Part shown: positions 46,284 through 55,417 of the stretch, in pieces
Position numbering within the stretch: the first letter of the stretch is position 1
Layout: each line of letters starts with the position of its first letter
Source: Argonema antarcticum A004/B2
GTDB lineage: Bacteria > Cyanobacteriota > Cyanobacteriia > Cyanobacteriales > Aerosakkonemataceae
Assembly (NCBI RefSeq): GCF_023333585.1
Contig: NZ_JAIQZN010000016.1
Coordinates: 1-64,000 of the forward strand
DNA: 64,000 bases
Direction of reading: 5' to 3'
Program-made: the position numbers and the translations under genes
The notes under the pieces: generated by a model
Database searches by the model: none
What the model saw: the letters and a program-made list of their open reading frames with translations, nothing else
What the model was told of the DNA's origin: nothing

Positions 46284-47327
46284 CTAAAATCTAAGTGGAT
46301 CGGGAACAGTAACGGGCACTCCACCTTGCTCTAATGATTCTGTTATAGCACGCAGAATTTGGACTAAATGAGCGCCAACCCAGCCAGAAGAAACCTTTGA
46401 GGTGGTGTTGTTGCTAACACAATCAAGAAAGTGTTGGCAAACTTGTTTTAGAGGTTCTCCTGGTTCGATATTTACGACTTCATGGCTTTGATTTACAGGG
46501 GTAAATCGGTTGCCGCTTTGGTCTAAGCTTCCATGCTGTATGCTGAGGGGTGATTTTGTCGATAATTCGTCAAAAATTAAAGTACCCTGACTGCCTACGA
46601 CTCCCAGACGCCTCTGTTTATCGGGATTCAACCAACACAGATGGATATATGCTTGAAATCCGCTGGGGTAGGTAAGCGTCACCCAAACCAAGTCGGCTAA
46701 ACCGCTTTGCAGCCAAACGTTGCCAGTAGCTTGTACTTTTATTGGCGTTTCCCCTAGCCAGGTGTTGAAAATGGCGATATCGTGGATGGCTAAATCCCAT
46801 AAGGCATCGACATCCGGGCGCACTGGGCCAAGGTGGGTTCGGGTGGCGTAACCGTAGCGCAAGTCTCCCAGTATTCCCTTTTGGATGACAGTTTGTCCGC
46901 CAATTACTGCGGGATGAAATAAATAGGTGTGATCTACTACAAGTTGGCGCTGGTGTTGTTCTGCTAGGTGGCAGAGTTCCAGGCACTCAGCTGGGTAGAG
47001 GGTTAAAGGTTTTTCTGCGAGGACGTGGTAGCCTTGCTGGAGGGCGTCAGCGATTAAGGTGTAGTGGGTTGTGGCTGGGGTGACGATCGCAACAGCATCC
47101 AGTCCCGGTAATTCTCGTACTTGGGCCCAGTCGGTTGCCAGCACTATGCTCTCGTCGAACTGATAGCGCGATTGCGCTGCACGCACGCTACGCGATCGCA
47201 AAGCTTCTAATCTCTCCGGGTTGGGGTCTACCACCGCCACTAAATGCGCTTGGGGATTTTCTAAGAAGTTTCGCACCAAGTGGATACCCCATCGCCCAGC
47301 CCCTAATACAGCAATTTTAATTGTCAT
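46284..47327 (-). CDS. Gfo/Idh/MocA family oxidoreductase
   Basis: A 347-residue NAD(P)-dependent sugar-type oxidoreductase. The Rossmann motif is GAGRWG (residues 8-13), the conserved EKP is in HVLAEKPLTL (~98-105), and the C-terminal half contains DHTYLFHP and the active-site-like stretch WDLAIHDIAIFNTWLG. These resemble WlbA-like UDP-sugar dehydrogenases for cell-surface glycan precursors, but the substrate cannot be read from sequence. A GCACGCTACGCGATCGCAAAGC segment near 47184 looks like a repeat fragment within the gene (encoding LRSRSVRA). Confidence 0.86.
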   Translation of the reverse strand: MTIKIAVLGAGRWGIHLVRNFLENPQAHLVAVVDPNPERLEALRSRSVRAAQSRYQFDESIVLATDWAQVRELPGLDAVAIVTPATTHYTLIADALQQGYHVLAEKPLTLYPAECLELCHLAEQHQRQLVVDHTYLFHPAVIGGQTVIQKGILGDLRYGYATRTHLGPVRPDVDALWDLAIHDIAIFNTWLGETPIKVQATGNVWLQSGLADLVWVTLTYPSGFQAYIHLCWLNPDKQRRLGVVGSQGTLIFDELSTKSPLSIQHGSLDQSGNRFTPVNQSHEVVNIEPGEPLKQVCQHFLDCVSNNTTSKVSSGWVGAHLVQILRAITESLEQGGVPVTVPDPLRF

Positions 47328-47570
47328 TGGTTATTTGTTATTGCAAAAGGGAAGATTTTAGATAAAGTAGAAGAATTGAGAAATCGAACAACGTTGCTAC
47401 GCTTTTATTAGTTTGTCGTCATTCATCCCTGCCTAAAATGTGGTTTTTTTGATAGTATTTTTAGGTAGGTACTTCTGACGACATTTCTGTTAAATCTGAA
47501 ATTTTAACTCTGAAATCTGAAATTATATCGTGTCCGGTTGCATCGTTAGTATATGAGTGAGATCGTCAAA

Positions 47571-47695
47571 TTGTCTGTTGTCATCGTTGGTTAAATTTTT
47601 ACCGCAGATGTAGGCGCTTCGCCTTCCCGTAGGGTAGACAGATGAACGCAGATGAACGCAGATAAGAATAATCACACGATTTTTTTAGGTAACCA
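47571..47695 (+). repeat. Dispersed ~125-bp repeat, copy 2
   Basis: Plus-strand copy of the element found inverted at 19193-19330. A 29-nt block, TAGGCGCTTCGCC... (47611-47639), interrupts the ACCGCAGATGAACGCAG repeats; that block resembles another dispersed cyanobacterial repeat. The 47328-47570 stretch before it shows no gene. Confidence 0.78.
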
Positions 47696-47713
47696 ATGCG
47701 TAAGGACATGATA

Positions 47714-48436
47714 TTATTCATTTGACATTTTAACTTTTGATTGCTCAAAAGCAACTTTTGCAGCAGCTTGTTCGGCTGCTTTTTTCGATCCTCCTTTTCC
47801 GGTTCCCCAAGTTTGTCCCAGTACTTTGACAACTGCGGTAAACATTTGTAGATTACCTCGAATTGGCTTCATTTCCTTAACTTCATATTCGGGTAAAACC
47901 TTGTAGTAGCTCTGGGTAAGTTCCTGGAGTGCTGCTTTATAATTGCGACGGGCTGGGTCGCTGCGAATTTCTGCGGCTAATTGTTTAAAGTGGGTAGCTA
48001 ACCAGGGTAGCACTAATTCCAAAGTGTGTGTACTTAGGTAGAGAGCGCCCAACACAGCTTCTAAAGCGTCTGCCAGCCTAGTTTCCCGTCCGGCAATGTC
48101 TCCTGCCGCACTCCGATCGAGCAGTAGGTATGCTTCTAATCCATAACTATCGGCTATTTGTGCCAGGATGCGATCGCTCACCAATTCCGCCCGAATCCCC
48201 GAAAACTCACCTACACTACAGTCGGGATAAGTTTCCCATAAAAATTCTGCTGCTGCCAGCCGCACCACGGCATCTCCCACAAACTCTAGCTGTTCGTAGT
48301 TAGCCTCAGCCGAAAAAGTCGGATGAGTTAGCGCCAAGTCCAGTAGGTGCCACTCAACAGGCACTTTTTCAGGTAGTCCAAGCTTTTGCAGCAAGCTTTG
48401 GAGTTGCTTTTGACGGCGGGGATAAGTGAGATTCAT
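47714..48436 (-). CDS. rnc: Ribonuclease III
   Basis: RNase III cuts double-stranded RNA in rRNA maturation and mRNA decay. The catalytic signature is YEQLEFVGDAV (residues 47-57, with Glu-51 and Asp-55), and a second acidic cluster lies in RLADALEAVLGALYLS. A double-stranded RNA-binding domain occupies the C-terminal ~70 residues (YKAALQELTQ, KGGSKKAAEQAAAKVAF). The length, 240 residues, is normal. rnpB, another RNA-processing gene, lies directly upstream on the same strand, separated by a palindromic repeat. Confidence 0.94.
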   Translation of the reverse strand: MNLTYPRRQKQLQSLLQKLGLPEKVPVEWHLLDLALTHPTFSAEANYEQLEFVGDAVVRLAAAEFLWETYPDCSVGEFSGIRAELVSDRILAQIADSYGLEAYLLLDRSAAGDIAGRETRLADALEAVLGALYLSTHTLELVLPWLATHFKQLAAEIRSDPARRNYKAALQELTQSYYKVLPEYEVKEMKPIRGNLQMFTAVVKVLGQTWGTGKGGSKKAAEQAAAKVAFEQSKVKMSNE

Positions 48437-48461
48437 GGAAGTTAGGCCGATTTCTTTAAAA

Positions 48462-48573
48462 AAGACTTACGCTTTTCGCCCCCCTAGCCCCCCAAATCTG
48501 GGGGGAACAGGACTCTTCTCCCCCCAGTTTTGGGGGGTCGGGGGGGCAAAACCAAGGTTTTTGCGTAAGTCCT
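48462..48573. repeat. MITE-like element with GACTTACGCA ends, copy 2
   Basis: Ends AAGACTTACGC and TTGCGTAAGTCCTG are inverted copies; the centre holds CCCCCC/GGGGGG stems. It lies between rnc and rnpB, just past the rnpB 3' end, and may serve as its terminator. Confidence 0.75.
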
Positions 48574-48595
48574 GTTTAAAAAAGAAAAGAGAGGA

Positions 48596-49020
48596 AGAGA
48601 GTCGGACATAAGCCGGGTTCTGTTTTCAAGGCCCACGTGGAGCTTTGAAGGCGGTTATCTATCTGGGACGCCTGTTACCAGACGCCTCTAGCGGTACACA
48701 ATAAGCGGAACGGGTAAAAGACCAACCGTAGTTCCTCCGACCTTGCTCCCAACCGGGGTTTACCGAGCCAACGCCTCTCGACGCTGCTGGTGCGCTCTTA
48801 CCGCACCTTTGCACCCTTACCCCTAGCAAATCAAAAGTAAAAAGTTTTATTTTTGACTTTTGACTTTTGACTTTTGACTTTCTAGGGGCGGTATCTTTCT
48901 GTGGCACTATCCTCACGGTCACCCGCACTGGGCGTTATCCAGCAAGTTTGGTCTTTCGGGAGCCCGGACTTTCCTCAGACTAGCTTTCGCTAGCCCGCAA
49001 CTGCCTGCGCCTACTCTCTC
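48596..49020 (-). ncRNA. rnpB: RNase P RNA
   Basis: The RNA subunit of RNase P, which removes tRNA 5' leaders. Read on the minus strand, the 5' end AGAGAGTAGGCGCAGGCAG pairs with the 3' GACTCTCT (P1). The invariant GAGGAAAGTCCGGGCTCCC follows, and further downstream are the family segments CAGTGCGGGTGACC, GGTAAACCCCGG, and the 3' region AGAACCCGGCTTATGTCC. Its length is about 425 nt. A helix closed by CCCCTAG/CTAGGGG (P12-like) carries an STRR in its loop at about 48852-48881. Confidence 0.95.
48852..48881. repeat. STRR inside rnpB
   Basis: Four units of GACTTTT on the plus strand (AAAAGTC in the RNA) lie in the distal loop of a P12-like helix. The same units occur in intergenic arrays at 4062 and 58553. 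Confidence 0.85.
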
Positions 49021-49112
49021 CCCTTATCATTTTAGATTGTGAATTTTAGATTTTAGATTTTAGATTAGGAATTTGGATATGGGGCAGAGAGGATGAGATC
49101 TGTTTGTTTTTC

Positions 49113-51407
49113 TCAGTTGCGATCTTCTTCTTCTATAGCTTTGTAAAGAGCCTCTGCTTTTTGCCGATCGACGATCGCACCCTTATCGTCTCCTAAACGA
49201 CGACGAATTTCGCTCCGCAGGTCATAGGCATCAGGCTGGTTTGGATTTAGCTCGATCGCATAGTTCGCATCGGTAAGGGCACCTTTGTAGTCCTGTAGCC
49301 GCTCACGAGCGTATCCGCGAGCGAGGTAAGCCGAGATGTTTTTGGAATCCAATTTGATAATTTCGCTATAATCTGCGATCGCACCTTTGTAGTCCTTTAA
49401 CATATTACGCATTTGTGCCCGTCTGCGATAGATCTTGATATCTTTGGGGTTGAGACGCAAAAGATAGTCGTAATCTTGATTCGCACCTTTATAGTCTCGT
49501 AACCTAGCACGAAGGCTAGCACGGCTAAGGCGATATCCAATGTCGTTGGGTTTTAAGCGTACAAGGTGATCGTAATCTGCCATAGCTCCCCGATCGTCAC
49601 GCAGCCACATCCGCGCCCGCGATCGCTTAACATAAGCATTGATATCATTCGGATTTAAGCGCAAAGCTTCGGTTGCCTGCTCAACTTCTCTTTTTTTAGC
49701 TTCCGTTGCCCGTTTTCGTAATTTTTGCGGATTTTGAAACGAGTAAGAGATTATTCTAGCCCAATTAGGCGCGATCGCTTGAAGAGTGCCGATCGTACCT
49801 CCGAATAAGCTGACAAAGTAAAGCATTACCAGCAATACTATTGTTGTCCGCTTGGCACCGGATTCGTGGTGACGTTGGATTAAATCTTTCGCCAGTACAT
49901 ATCTCTTGCTAAAGGGCAAATTTCCGTAGCCCATCTGCTTCAGATTCTGGAAGATAGAATACAGAAGATTTTCTCGATTTTCAGGTGGGTTTTGCCGGAG
50001 TTCCTTCCGCAACCACGAATTCACTTTGGCACTGCGGAAACTATTTGGAATACTCAAAGATATCAAGATAGCGAATAACAACAACATCGGTTGACCGATA
50101 CCAAGCAATCCCAAGATAATGACACCAAATACCTTGAAAATTACGCCAATGTAAGGATGGCGAGAAAACAATAGCAGGTCGGCAATTTGTCCGCCATCAA
50201 GCGGGTAAACTGGGAGCAGATTAAACAGGTTAAGACCAATCAGTATCCAGCTAGCTTGTTGCACCCAACCAGGATAGCTACCGTCACGAGACGCGATCGC
50301 TAATCCCATCCCAAGAATCAACCCAGGCAAAGGCCCTGCCAGCAATATCCAAAACTTTTGAGTGAGTGTCGCGTCTTCTTTGCGAGCAGTTGCTACAGCA
50401 CCCAGAAACGGTAGGAAGAGGAGAGAAGTATCTTGATAGCCGAAAAGTTTCATCGACAACAAGTGTCCGCTTTCATGGAACAACAGTGCGCCCATAAAGA
50501 TTGCGAAACTTTGCAGAGAAAAAAGTTTCATATAGCTAGCGATAAACAACGCCAGACTGCCTAGTAGCAGCCAAGTGCGTAATTTTTTGTTAACAATTCC
50601 CTGCTGCAATTGTTCCATACGCTGAAATCCCTCAACTTCCAGTTCTACGGGGATTTCAACCTGGATAGTTGAATCTGTTTTGGCTTGTTGTCTGCGTTGC
50701 TTGATGATACCTGCTGCCTTCGATCCACCCTGTATTGTCTTGTGGGATGTTTTTAACGCTGTCAACCAATCGATCTGAAATAATTCTGCTTCCTTGATTG
50801 GCGATATATTACCTGCCTTTGCCAAACAATCAATGTAATCTTTAATAAATATCTGTAGCGTCTTGGCAAAAGTATCTGGTGCTAAATTACAGGGCGTTTT
50901 GGTTGCCGCTAATTGATTTAATTTATCTTGGTGAGCTTGCCATTGCACCGATGTTTTATCTGTATAACGATCTTCGATAATGAAGTTAGGAATCTCACCT
51001 ATAATGCCATACGCCTTACCGTTCATGGTAAGCAACAAACTTCTGTCTTCAAAGAAGGTGAAGAACTCAATGTCAAACAAATTGACAGGCTCAGCCGGAC
51101 GACGAATGGAGACTATCGCATAGGTTTTGAGCGTTTCATTATACAGCAATATCTGCCAACTTGTGGGAGGGTAAACCTTTACTATTGACTCAACCTGCAA
51201 ATAGCTGCATGGTTTGAAATCCAATTGTTCTAGCTCTCTAATTGGAGTTTGAAATAACTCTTTGAGGTAAGTAGGAACTTTGTCAGCTTTTTGAAGCTCG
51301 TACTTTGGGTATTGGACTGGTAACTTGCGAATCTGCAAAAATGTGATGAGATAGCGGATCACATACAGCAGTGCATAGATAGCGATCGGGTAGAGCAGGT
51401 ATTGCAT
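49113..51407 (-). CDS. Site-2 protease (M50) with C-terminal TPR array
   Basis: A 764-residue membrane protein. The first ~260 residues contain an N-terminal membrane helix and a soluble domain I do not recognise. The M50 core has the zinc motif HESGH (near residue 307; HExxH) in FHESGHLLSMKLFGYQD and the second motif PLDGGQ (near 397), with several membrane helices. The C-terminal ~180 residues form about five tetratricopeptide repeats (for example ALRLNPNDINAYVKRS, KLDSKNISAYLARGYA), possibly to dock a substrate or partner. Site-2 proteases cleave membrane-bound regulators such as anti-sigma factors; the target is unknown. Confidence 0.86.
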   Translation of the reverse strand: MQYLLYPIAIYALLYVIRYLITFLQIRKLPVQYPKYELQKADKVPTYLKELFQTPIRELEQLDFKPCSYLQVESIVKVYPPTSWQILLYNETLKTYAIVSIRRPAEPVNLFDIEFFTFFEDRSLLLTMNGKAYGIIGEIPNFIIEDRYTDKTSVQWQAHQDKLNQLAATKTPCNLAPDTFAKTLQIFIKDYIDCLAKAGNISPIKEAELFQIDWLTALKTSHKTIQGGSKAAGIIKQRRQQAKTDSTIQVEIPVELEVEGFQRMEQLQQGIVNKKLRTWLLLGSLALFIASYMKLFSLQSFAIFMGALLFHESGHLLSMKLFGYQDTSLLFLPFLGAVATARKEDATLTQKFWILLAGPLPGLILGMGLAIASRDGSYPGWVQQASWILIGLNLFNLLPVYPLDGGQIADLLLFSRHPYIGVIFKVFGVIILGLLGIGQPMLLLFAILISLSIPNSFRSAKVNSWLRKELRQNPPENRENLLYSIFQNLKQMGYGNLPFSKRYVLAKDLIQRHHESGAKRTTIVLLVMLYFVSLFGGTIGTLQAIAPNWARIISYSFQNPQKLRKRATEAKKREVEQATEALRLNPNDINAYVKRSRARMWLRDDRGAMADYDHLVRLKPNDIGYRLSRASLRARLRDYKGANQDYDYLLRLNPKDIKIYRRRAQMRNMLKDYKGAIADYSEIIKLDSKNISAYLARGYARERLQDYKGALTDANYAIELNPNQPDAYDLRSEIRRRLGDDKGAIVDRQKAEALYKAIEEEDRN

Positions 51408-51503
51408 AGCAATCTCACAGTTTAAACTACGCTTAGTGTTCCCATATAGAAGAAGGTTGTAACCATATTATCCGATCGCGTCCAATTCACACTTGACTTG
51501 CCC

Positions 51504-52670
51504 TTAATCTTTCTTGATTGTAGAAAAATTATCGAACCAGCCCCGACGCCAGAAAAAGTAGATTAGACCAGAGGCGATCGCAATCATAACAGCCCAGCAA
51601 AACGGATAGCCCCAGTACCAGTTGAGTTCTGGCATATTCAAGGGGGATTTTTCTGTATCAAAGTTCATCCCATACACGCCAGCGATGAAAGTTAGCGGAA
51701 TAAAAATTGACGAAATCACAGTCAGCAGTTTCATAATTTCATTCATTTTGTTGCCGACACTGGACAGATAAACATCCATCAAGCCGGAAGACAGTTCTCG
51801 ATAAGTCTCCACAATATCCATCACCTGAACTGCGTGGTCGTAACAATCTCGCAGATAAATTCGCACATCGGAACCAATCAGACTGCTGCCATCTCGAATC
51901 AGGTTATTTATGGCATCTCGCTGCGGCCAAATAGCGCGGCGGAGTGTGAGCAAATCGCGTTTGACTTGATAGATTTTTTCTAGCGTGTGCCGCGTCGGGT
52001 TAGTCACCACTTCATCTTCTAGTTCTTCAATCTGCTCACCATAGATTTCTAGCACTGGGAAAAAGCCATCAATAATCGAATCTAACAAGGCATAGGCTAG
52101 AAAATCGGCTCCACGCTGGCGGATCGTACCTTTGTCGTGGCGAATGCGATCGCGCACCGGTTGGAAACAATCGCGCTCTGCCTCCTCCTGCACTGTAAGC
52201 AGATAATACTTGCCTAAAACAAAACTGACTTGCTCGCTGTAAAAACCATTACCTTTCTCCTTGGGCATCACCATTCGAGCAATAATCACCAGCTGGGAAT
52301 CCAAATCGTCCACTTTAGGTCGCTGGGGTACATTGACCACATCTTCCAGAACCAGGGGATGCAAATCAAACACTTGACCCATTCGCCGCCAAATGTTTTC
52401 ATTTCCTAAGCCGAGTACGTCCACCCAAGAAACCGACTCCGTATCCAAATAAGGAACGCAAGCTTCCGGTGTATCGAGTTGAACGCGGGTGGCTTTGCTA
52501 GCGCAGTAATCGATCAACACAATGGAGGGCGGCGCGGCATCATCCTCAAGGTCAAGAGTCCCCGGCATACTCCCTGGTTTGTCGTAGTTGAAATCAATGT
52601 AAGATTCATCTTCATCTTTGGCATGGGGTGGTGCAGCTAATTCAGAAGGTGGGAAACGTTTATCTGCCAT
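51504..52670 (-). CDS. corA: CorA-type magnesium/cobalt transporter
   Basis: A 388-residue divalent-cation channel of the CorA family. A large cytosolic N-terminal domain ends in a long stalk helix. Two transmembrane helices follow at the C-terminus (about 330-350 and 360-380), with the selectivity signature YGMNF between them. The family assembles as pentamers importing Mg2+ (and Co2+ or Ni2+). Residues 1-45, acidic and Pro-rich, are an extension. Substrate preference cannot be read from sequence. Confidence 0.92.
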   Translation of the reverse strand: MADKRFPPSELAAPPHAKDEDESYIDFNYDKPGSMPGTLDLEDDAAPPSIVLIDYCASKATRVQLDTPEACVPYLDTESVSWVDVLGLGNENIWRRMGQVFDLHPLVLEDVVNVPQRPKVDDLDSQLVIIARMVMPKEKGNGFYSEQVSFVLGKYYLLTVQEEAERDCFQPVRDRIRHDKGTIRQRGADFLAYALLDSIIDGFFPVLEIYGEQIEELEDEVVTNPTRHTLEKIYQVKRDLLTLRRAIWPQRDAINNLIRDGSSLIGSDVRIYLRDCYDHAVQVMDIVETYRELSSGLMDVYLSSVGNKMNEIMKLLTVISSIFIPLTFIAGVYGMNFDTEKSPLNMPELNWYWGYPFCWAVMIAIASGLIYFFWRRGWFDNFSTIKKD

Positions 52671-52810
52671 GTTGGTTCACTTGGAAGCTATAGCAAAAGT
52701 CAAAAGTCACTCATTCAAAAGTCAAAAGTGAAATGCTTTCTGTGAATTGATTCTAGCGTTTTAGTACGTCTTAACCGACGAGAGCGGTTGCTATACTTGA
52801 GCGGGATATT

Positions 52811-52894
52811 AAGGTGGGCGTAAATAAACTGAACTCCCAGAAACCGGGTTTCTAAGGGCCTGACAGTTTTACGTTTAATGATGCCCACCTACTT
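52811..52894. repeat. MITE-like element with GGTGGGC ends, copy 2
   Basis: Begins AAGGTGGGCGTAAATAAACTGAA and ends TTTAATGATGCCCACCTACTT, partly inverted copies, around an AGAAACCGGGTTTCT core. Matches the element at 56179-56282 in reverse orientation and the left part of 28187-28250. Confidence 0.78.
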
Positions 52895-52926
52895 AATCAA
52901 ATTCTGGACGACAAAAGTGACATTTT

Positions 52927-52978
52927 CAGGACTTACGCAGAAAGCCCCCAGAGTTGGGGGCTTTCTGCGTAAGTCCTG
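52927..52978. repeat. Perfect 52-bp palindrome, GACTTACGCA family
   Basis: Two perfect 24-nt arms starting CAGGACTTACGCAGAAAG and separated by GAGT. Its ends match those of the elements at 26406 and 48462. Confidence 0.88.
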
Positions 52979-53071
52979 ATTTCCATAGCTCCGGGTTCGA
53001 TTCCATACCTTAACATCACTAATGAGATAATCTTTAGAATTTGAGTTCTAGCAATTGACCGATCGGCCCAA

Positions 53072-54244
53072 ATGAAGACAATCAAACCAACCGAACCAAT
53101 TCAGACACGGGGAAACCTGGACAAAGTAGTCATCGAAAACGATGTTTTGCACTTAGGGGGCTGGGTAGCCTCAGTTGACGCAGGCCCTGTGGAAGGCTTC
53201 AAGATTGTCTGTGCAGGTAAAGAGTTGACCGACTTTGTGATGGCTTTGGGCCTTGATAGCCCTGACGTGGAGGAGATGTTTCCAAAGCTAGACTGCTCTG
53301 AAAAAGCTCGGTTTCATATTAATGTGTTTTTGAACGAACAACAGCAAGAACAGGTTCGGGATTCCCTGATCGTTTTAACGCCGTTGTTCGAGGGTAGAGA
53401 AGGATGCCTCCTGCTCGATCTGCTAGAACCTTCCCTACCGCTCCCAGACAGCGATTTGCGGGGCTTTATCGGCGCAAACGTCAACTTTACCGACGCTGCG
53501 ATCGAATTTCTCGGCTACTTTTTGCAAAAGGGTGGCCTCAAACCGACAGAAAACGTCCTCGATATTGGCTGCGGTGCAGGTCGCATGGCTTATGCTCTAG
53601 CTTACTACTTGGCACCCACAGCCCGATATGAGGGATTTGATATCGCACAACCGTTGATCGAATGGGCTGGGAAAAACATTACTGCTCGCTTTCCCAACTT
53701 TAATTTTCGCCAGGTCAACATCTACAATAAACTTTATAACCCGGATGGAACTTTGCAAGCGACGGAATTTGCTTTCCCTTATGAGGATGAAACCTTCGAC
53801 TTCGCGTTGCTGACTTCAGTCTTCACTCATTTACCATCTGAGGAGGTTCGCCATTACCTGGACGAAATTGTGCGAGTTCTCAAGCCAGGTGGTCGTTGTC
53901 TATGTACCGTTTTGCTGCACAACGAGGAGTCCCAAAAGCTGATGGAGGAAGGCAAAAGTACCGCTAACTTGGTTTACCAAATCGATGATTATTTCGCTAC
54001 CAGCCCGGATGTGCCGGAAAGGTTCATTGGTTTCCCAGAAGATTTGCTGCTGACGTGGATTTGCGATCGCGGTTTCACCCTACAGGGCAAGTACTATGGC
54101 GATTGGTGTCGCCGCACCGAGTTCACCAGTCACCAAGACATACTGGTTTTCCAAAAAGATTGCTCTTTCCTTTTCCGTATGCAGATGTTCGCAAAGAAGA
54201 TTTACCGGATGTTCCAAAGTCGCAACATGAATGAAAAAGCTTGA
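53072..54244 (+). CDS. SAM-dependent methyltransferase, tandem copy 1
   Basis: A 390-residue protein with an N-terminal domain of about 130 residues I do not recognise (GWVASVDAGPVEGFKIVCAG) and a class I methyltransferase domain (about 150-320). The SAM loop is VLDIGCGAGRMAY (near 166-178), the following acidic residue is in YEGFDI, and the motif-IV-like FDFALLTSVFTHLP is present. The acceptor is unknown; N-terminal domains of this sort may occur with glycan-modifying enzymes, but this is a guess. A 20-residue basic tail is absent from the second copy, which starts 45 nt downstream. Confidence 0.82.
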   Translation: MKTIKPTEPIQTRGNLDKVVIENDVLHLGGWVASVDAGPVEGFKIVCAGKELTDFVMALGLDSPDVEEMFPKLDCSEKARFHINVFLNEQQQEQVRDSLIVLTPLFEGREGCLLLDLLEPSLPLPDSDLRGFIGANVNFTDAAIEFLGYFLQKGGLKPTENVLDIGCGAGRMAYALAYYLAPTARYEGFDIAQPLIEWAGKNITARFPNFNFRQVNIYNKLYNPDGTLQATEFAFPYEDETFDFALLTSVFTHLPSEEVRHYLDEIVRVLKPGGRCLCTVLLHNEESQKLMEEGKSTANLVYQIDDYFATSPDVPERFIGFPEDLLLTWICDRGFTLQGKYYGDWCRRTEFTSHQDILVFQKDCSFLFRMQMFAKKIYRMFQSRNMNEKA

Positions 54245-54289
54245 CTTTAGTACCAAATAGCATAGTAATTCTGAAAGAGCCAGACCTTT

Positions 54290-55396
54290 ATGAAGACAAT
54301 CACACCAACTCAACTGGTTCAAATGCGCGGGAACATCGACAAAGCAGTCATCGAAGACAATGTGTTGCTGTTAATAGGCTGGGCAGCTTCAGTTAATGCA
54401 GGCCCTGTGGAAAGCTTAAGGGTTTCATATTCAGGTAAAGAATTCACTGACTTTGAGATGGCTTTCGGCATCAAGAGTCCTGATGTCAAGGAAATATTCC
54501 CAAATCTAGAATGCGGGCAGAAGTCGCGGTTCCGCATTCGCATACCTCTCAATCTAGAAGAACAACAACAAATTCGCGATTCCCTCATTGTTGTGACTCC
54601 CTTATTCAAAGAGGGAGAGGGAGGAACCATACTCTACCTGCTAGAACCTTCCTTACCGCTTCCGAGTGAGGATGACAGCGAATTGATGATCTGGATAGGG
54701 TCAAATGCTCTAGACACCTTCAGTCGCACAGCGATCGAGTTTCTCGGCTACTTTTTGGAAATGGCCGCTCTCAAACCGACTGACTCGGTACTTGATGTTG
54801 GCTGCGGTATGGGCCGCATAGCCTACACCCTAGCCTACTACTTGGCACCGACAACCCGATACGAGGGGTTTGATATTATGGAGCCACTAATTCAATGGGC
54901 TCACAATAATATTACTCCTCGCTTTCCCAACTTCAACTTCCGTCGAGTAGACATTTATAACAAGCTTTATAACCACAACGGAACTTTGCAAGCGACGGAG
55001 TTTGTTTTCCCCTACGAGGACGAAAGTTTCGACTTTGTTTTTCTGGGTTCTGTATTTACTCACATACCCGCTTGTGAGGTTCGTCATTATCTAGAAGAAA
55101 TCTACCGGGTTCTCAAACTGGGGGGTCGTTGTCTATGTACCGTCTTCATGCACAACGAGGAGTCGGCAAAACTGATTGCAGCAGGCAAAAGTTCTGCTAA
55201 TCTGGTTCACGAGATCGATGATTATTTTGCCACCAGCTTGGATATGCCGGAGATGTTCACTGGGTTTAAAGAAGACTTGCTGCTGGAGTGGATTTGCGAT
55301 CGCGGTTTCACAGTGAAAGGCAAGTATTACGGCTTGTGGTGTGGCCGCAGCGAACACACCAGTTACCAGGATATTCTGATTCTGCACAAAGATTGA
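54290..55396 (+). CDS. SAM-dependent methyltransferase, tandem copy 2
   Basis: A 368-residue paralogue of the preceding protein, similar over its whole length: the same N-terminal domain (GWAASVNAGPVESLRVSYSG) and methyltransferase core (VLDVGCGMGRIAY, YEGFDIME, FDFVFLGSVFTHIP). The catalytic region is well conserved while the N-terminal half has diverged more, suggesting a related reaction on a changed substrate. It is probably co-transcribed with copy 1. A hairpin at 55418-55447 follows. Confidence 0.82.
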   Translation: MKTITPTQLVQMRGNIDKAVIEDNVLLLIGWAASVNAGPVESLRVSYSGKEFTDFEMAFGIKSPDVKEIFPNLECGQKSRFRIRIPLNLEEQQQIRDSLIVVTPLFKEGEGGTILYLLEPSLPLPSEDDSELMIWIGSNALDTFSRTAIEFLGYFLEMAALKPTDSVLDVGCGMGRIAYTLAYYLAPTTRYEGFDIMEPLIQWAHNNITPRFPNFNFRRVDIYNKLYNHNGTLQATEFVFPYEDESFDFVFLGSVFTHIPACEVRHYLEEIYRVLKLGGRCLCTVFMHNEESAKLIAAGKSSANLVHEIDDYFATSLDMPEMFTGFKEDLLLEWICDRGFTVKGKYYGLWCGRSEHTSYQDILILHKD

Positions 55397-55417
55397 ACTA
55401 GATTCGGTGTAGGTGTA

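Noticed and set aside
13261-47640. ACAGATGAAC arrays considered as CRISPR
   Set aside because: Units are tandem 10-12 nt without unique spacers and no cas gene is nearby.
47599-47832. 77-residue minus-strand frame overlapping the rnc end
   Set aside because: Alternate frame of rnc plus dispersed repeat; no family resemblance.
48659-48928. 89-residue minus-strand open frame
   Set aside because: It lies entirely within RNase P RNA.
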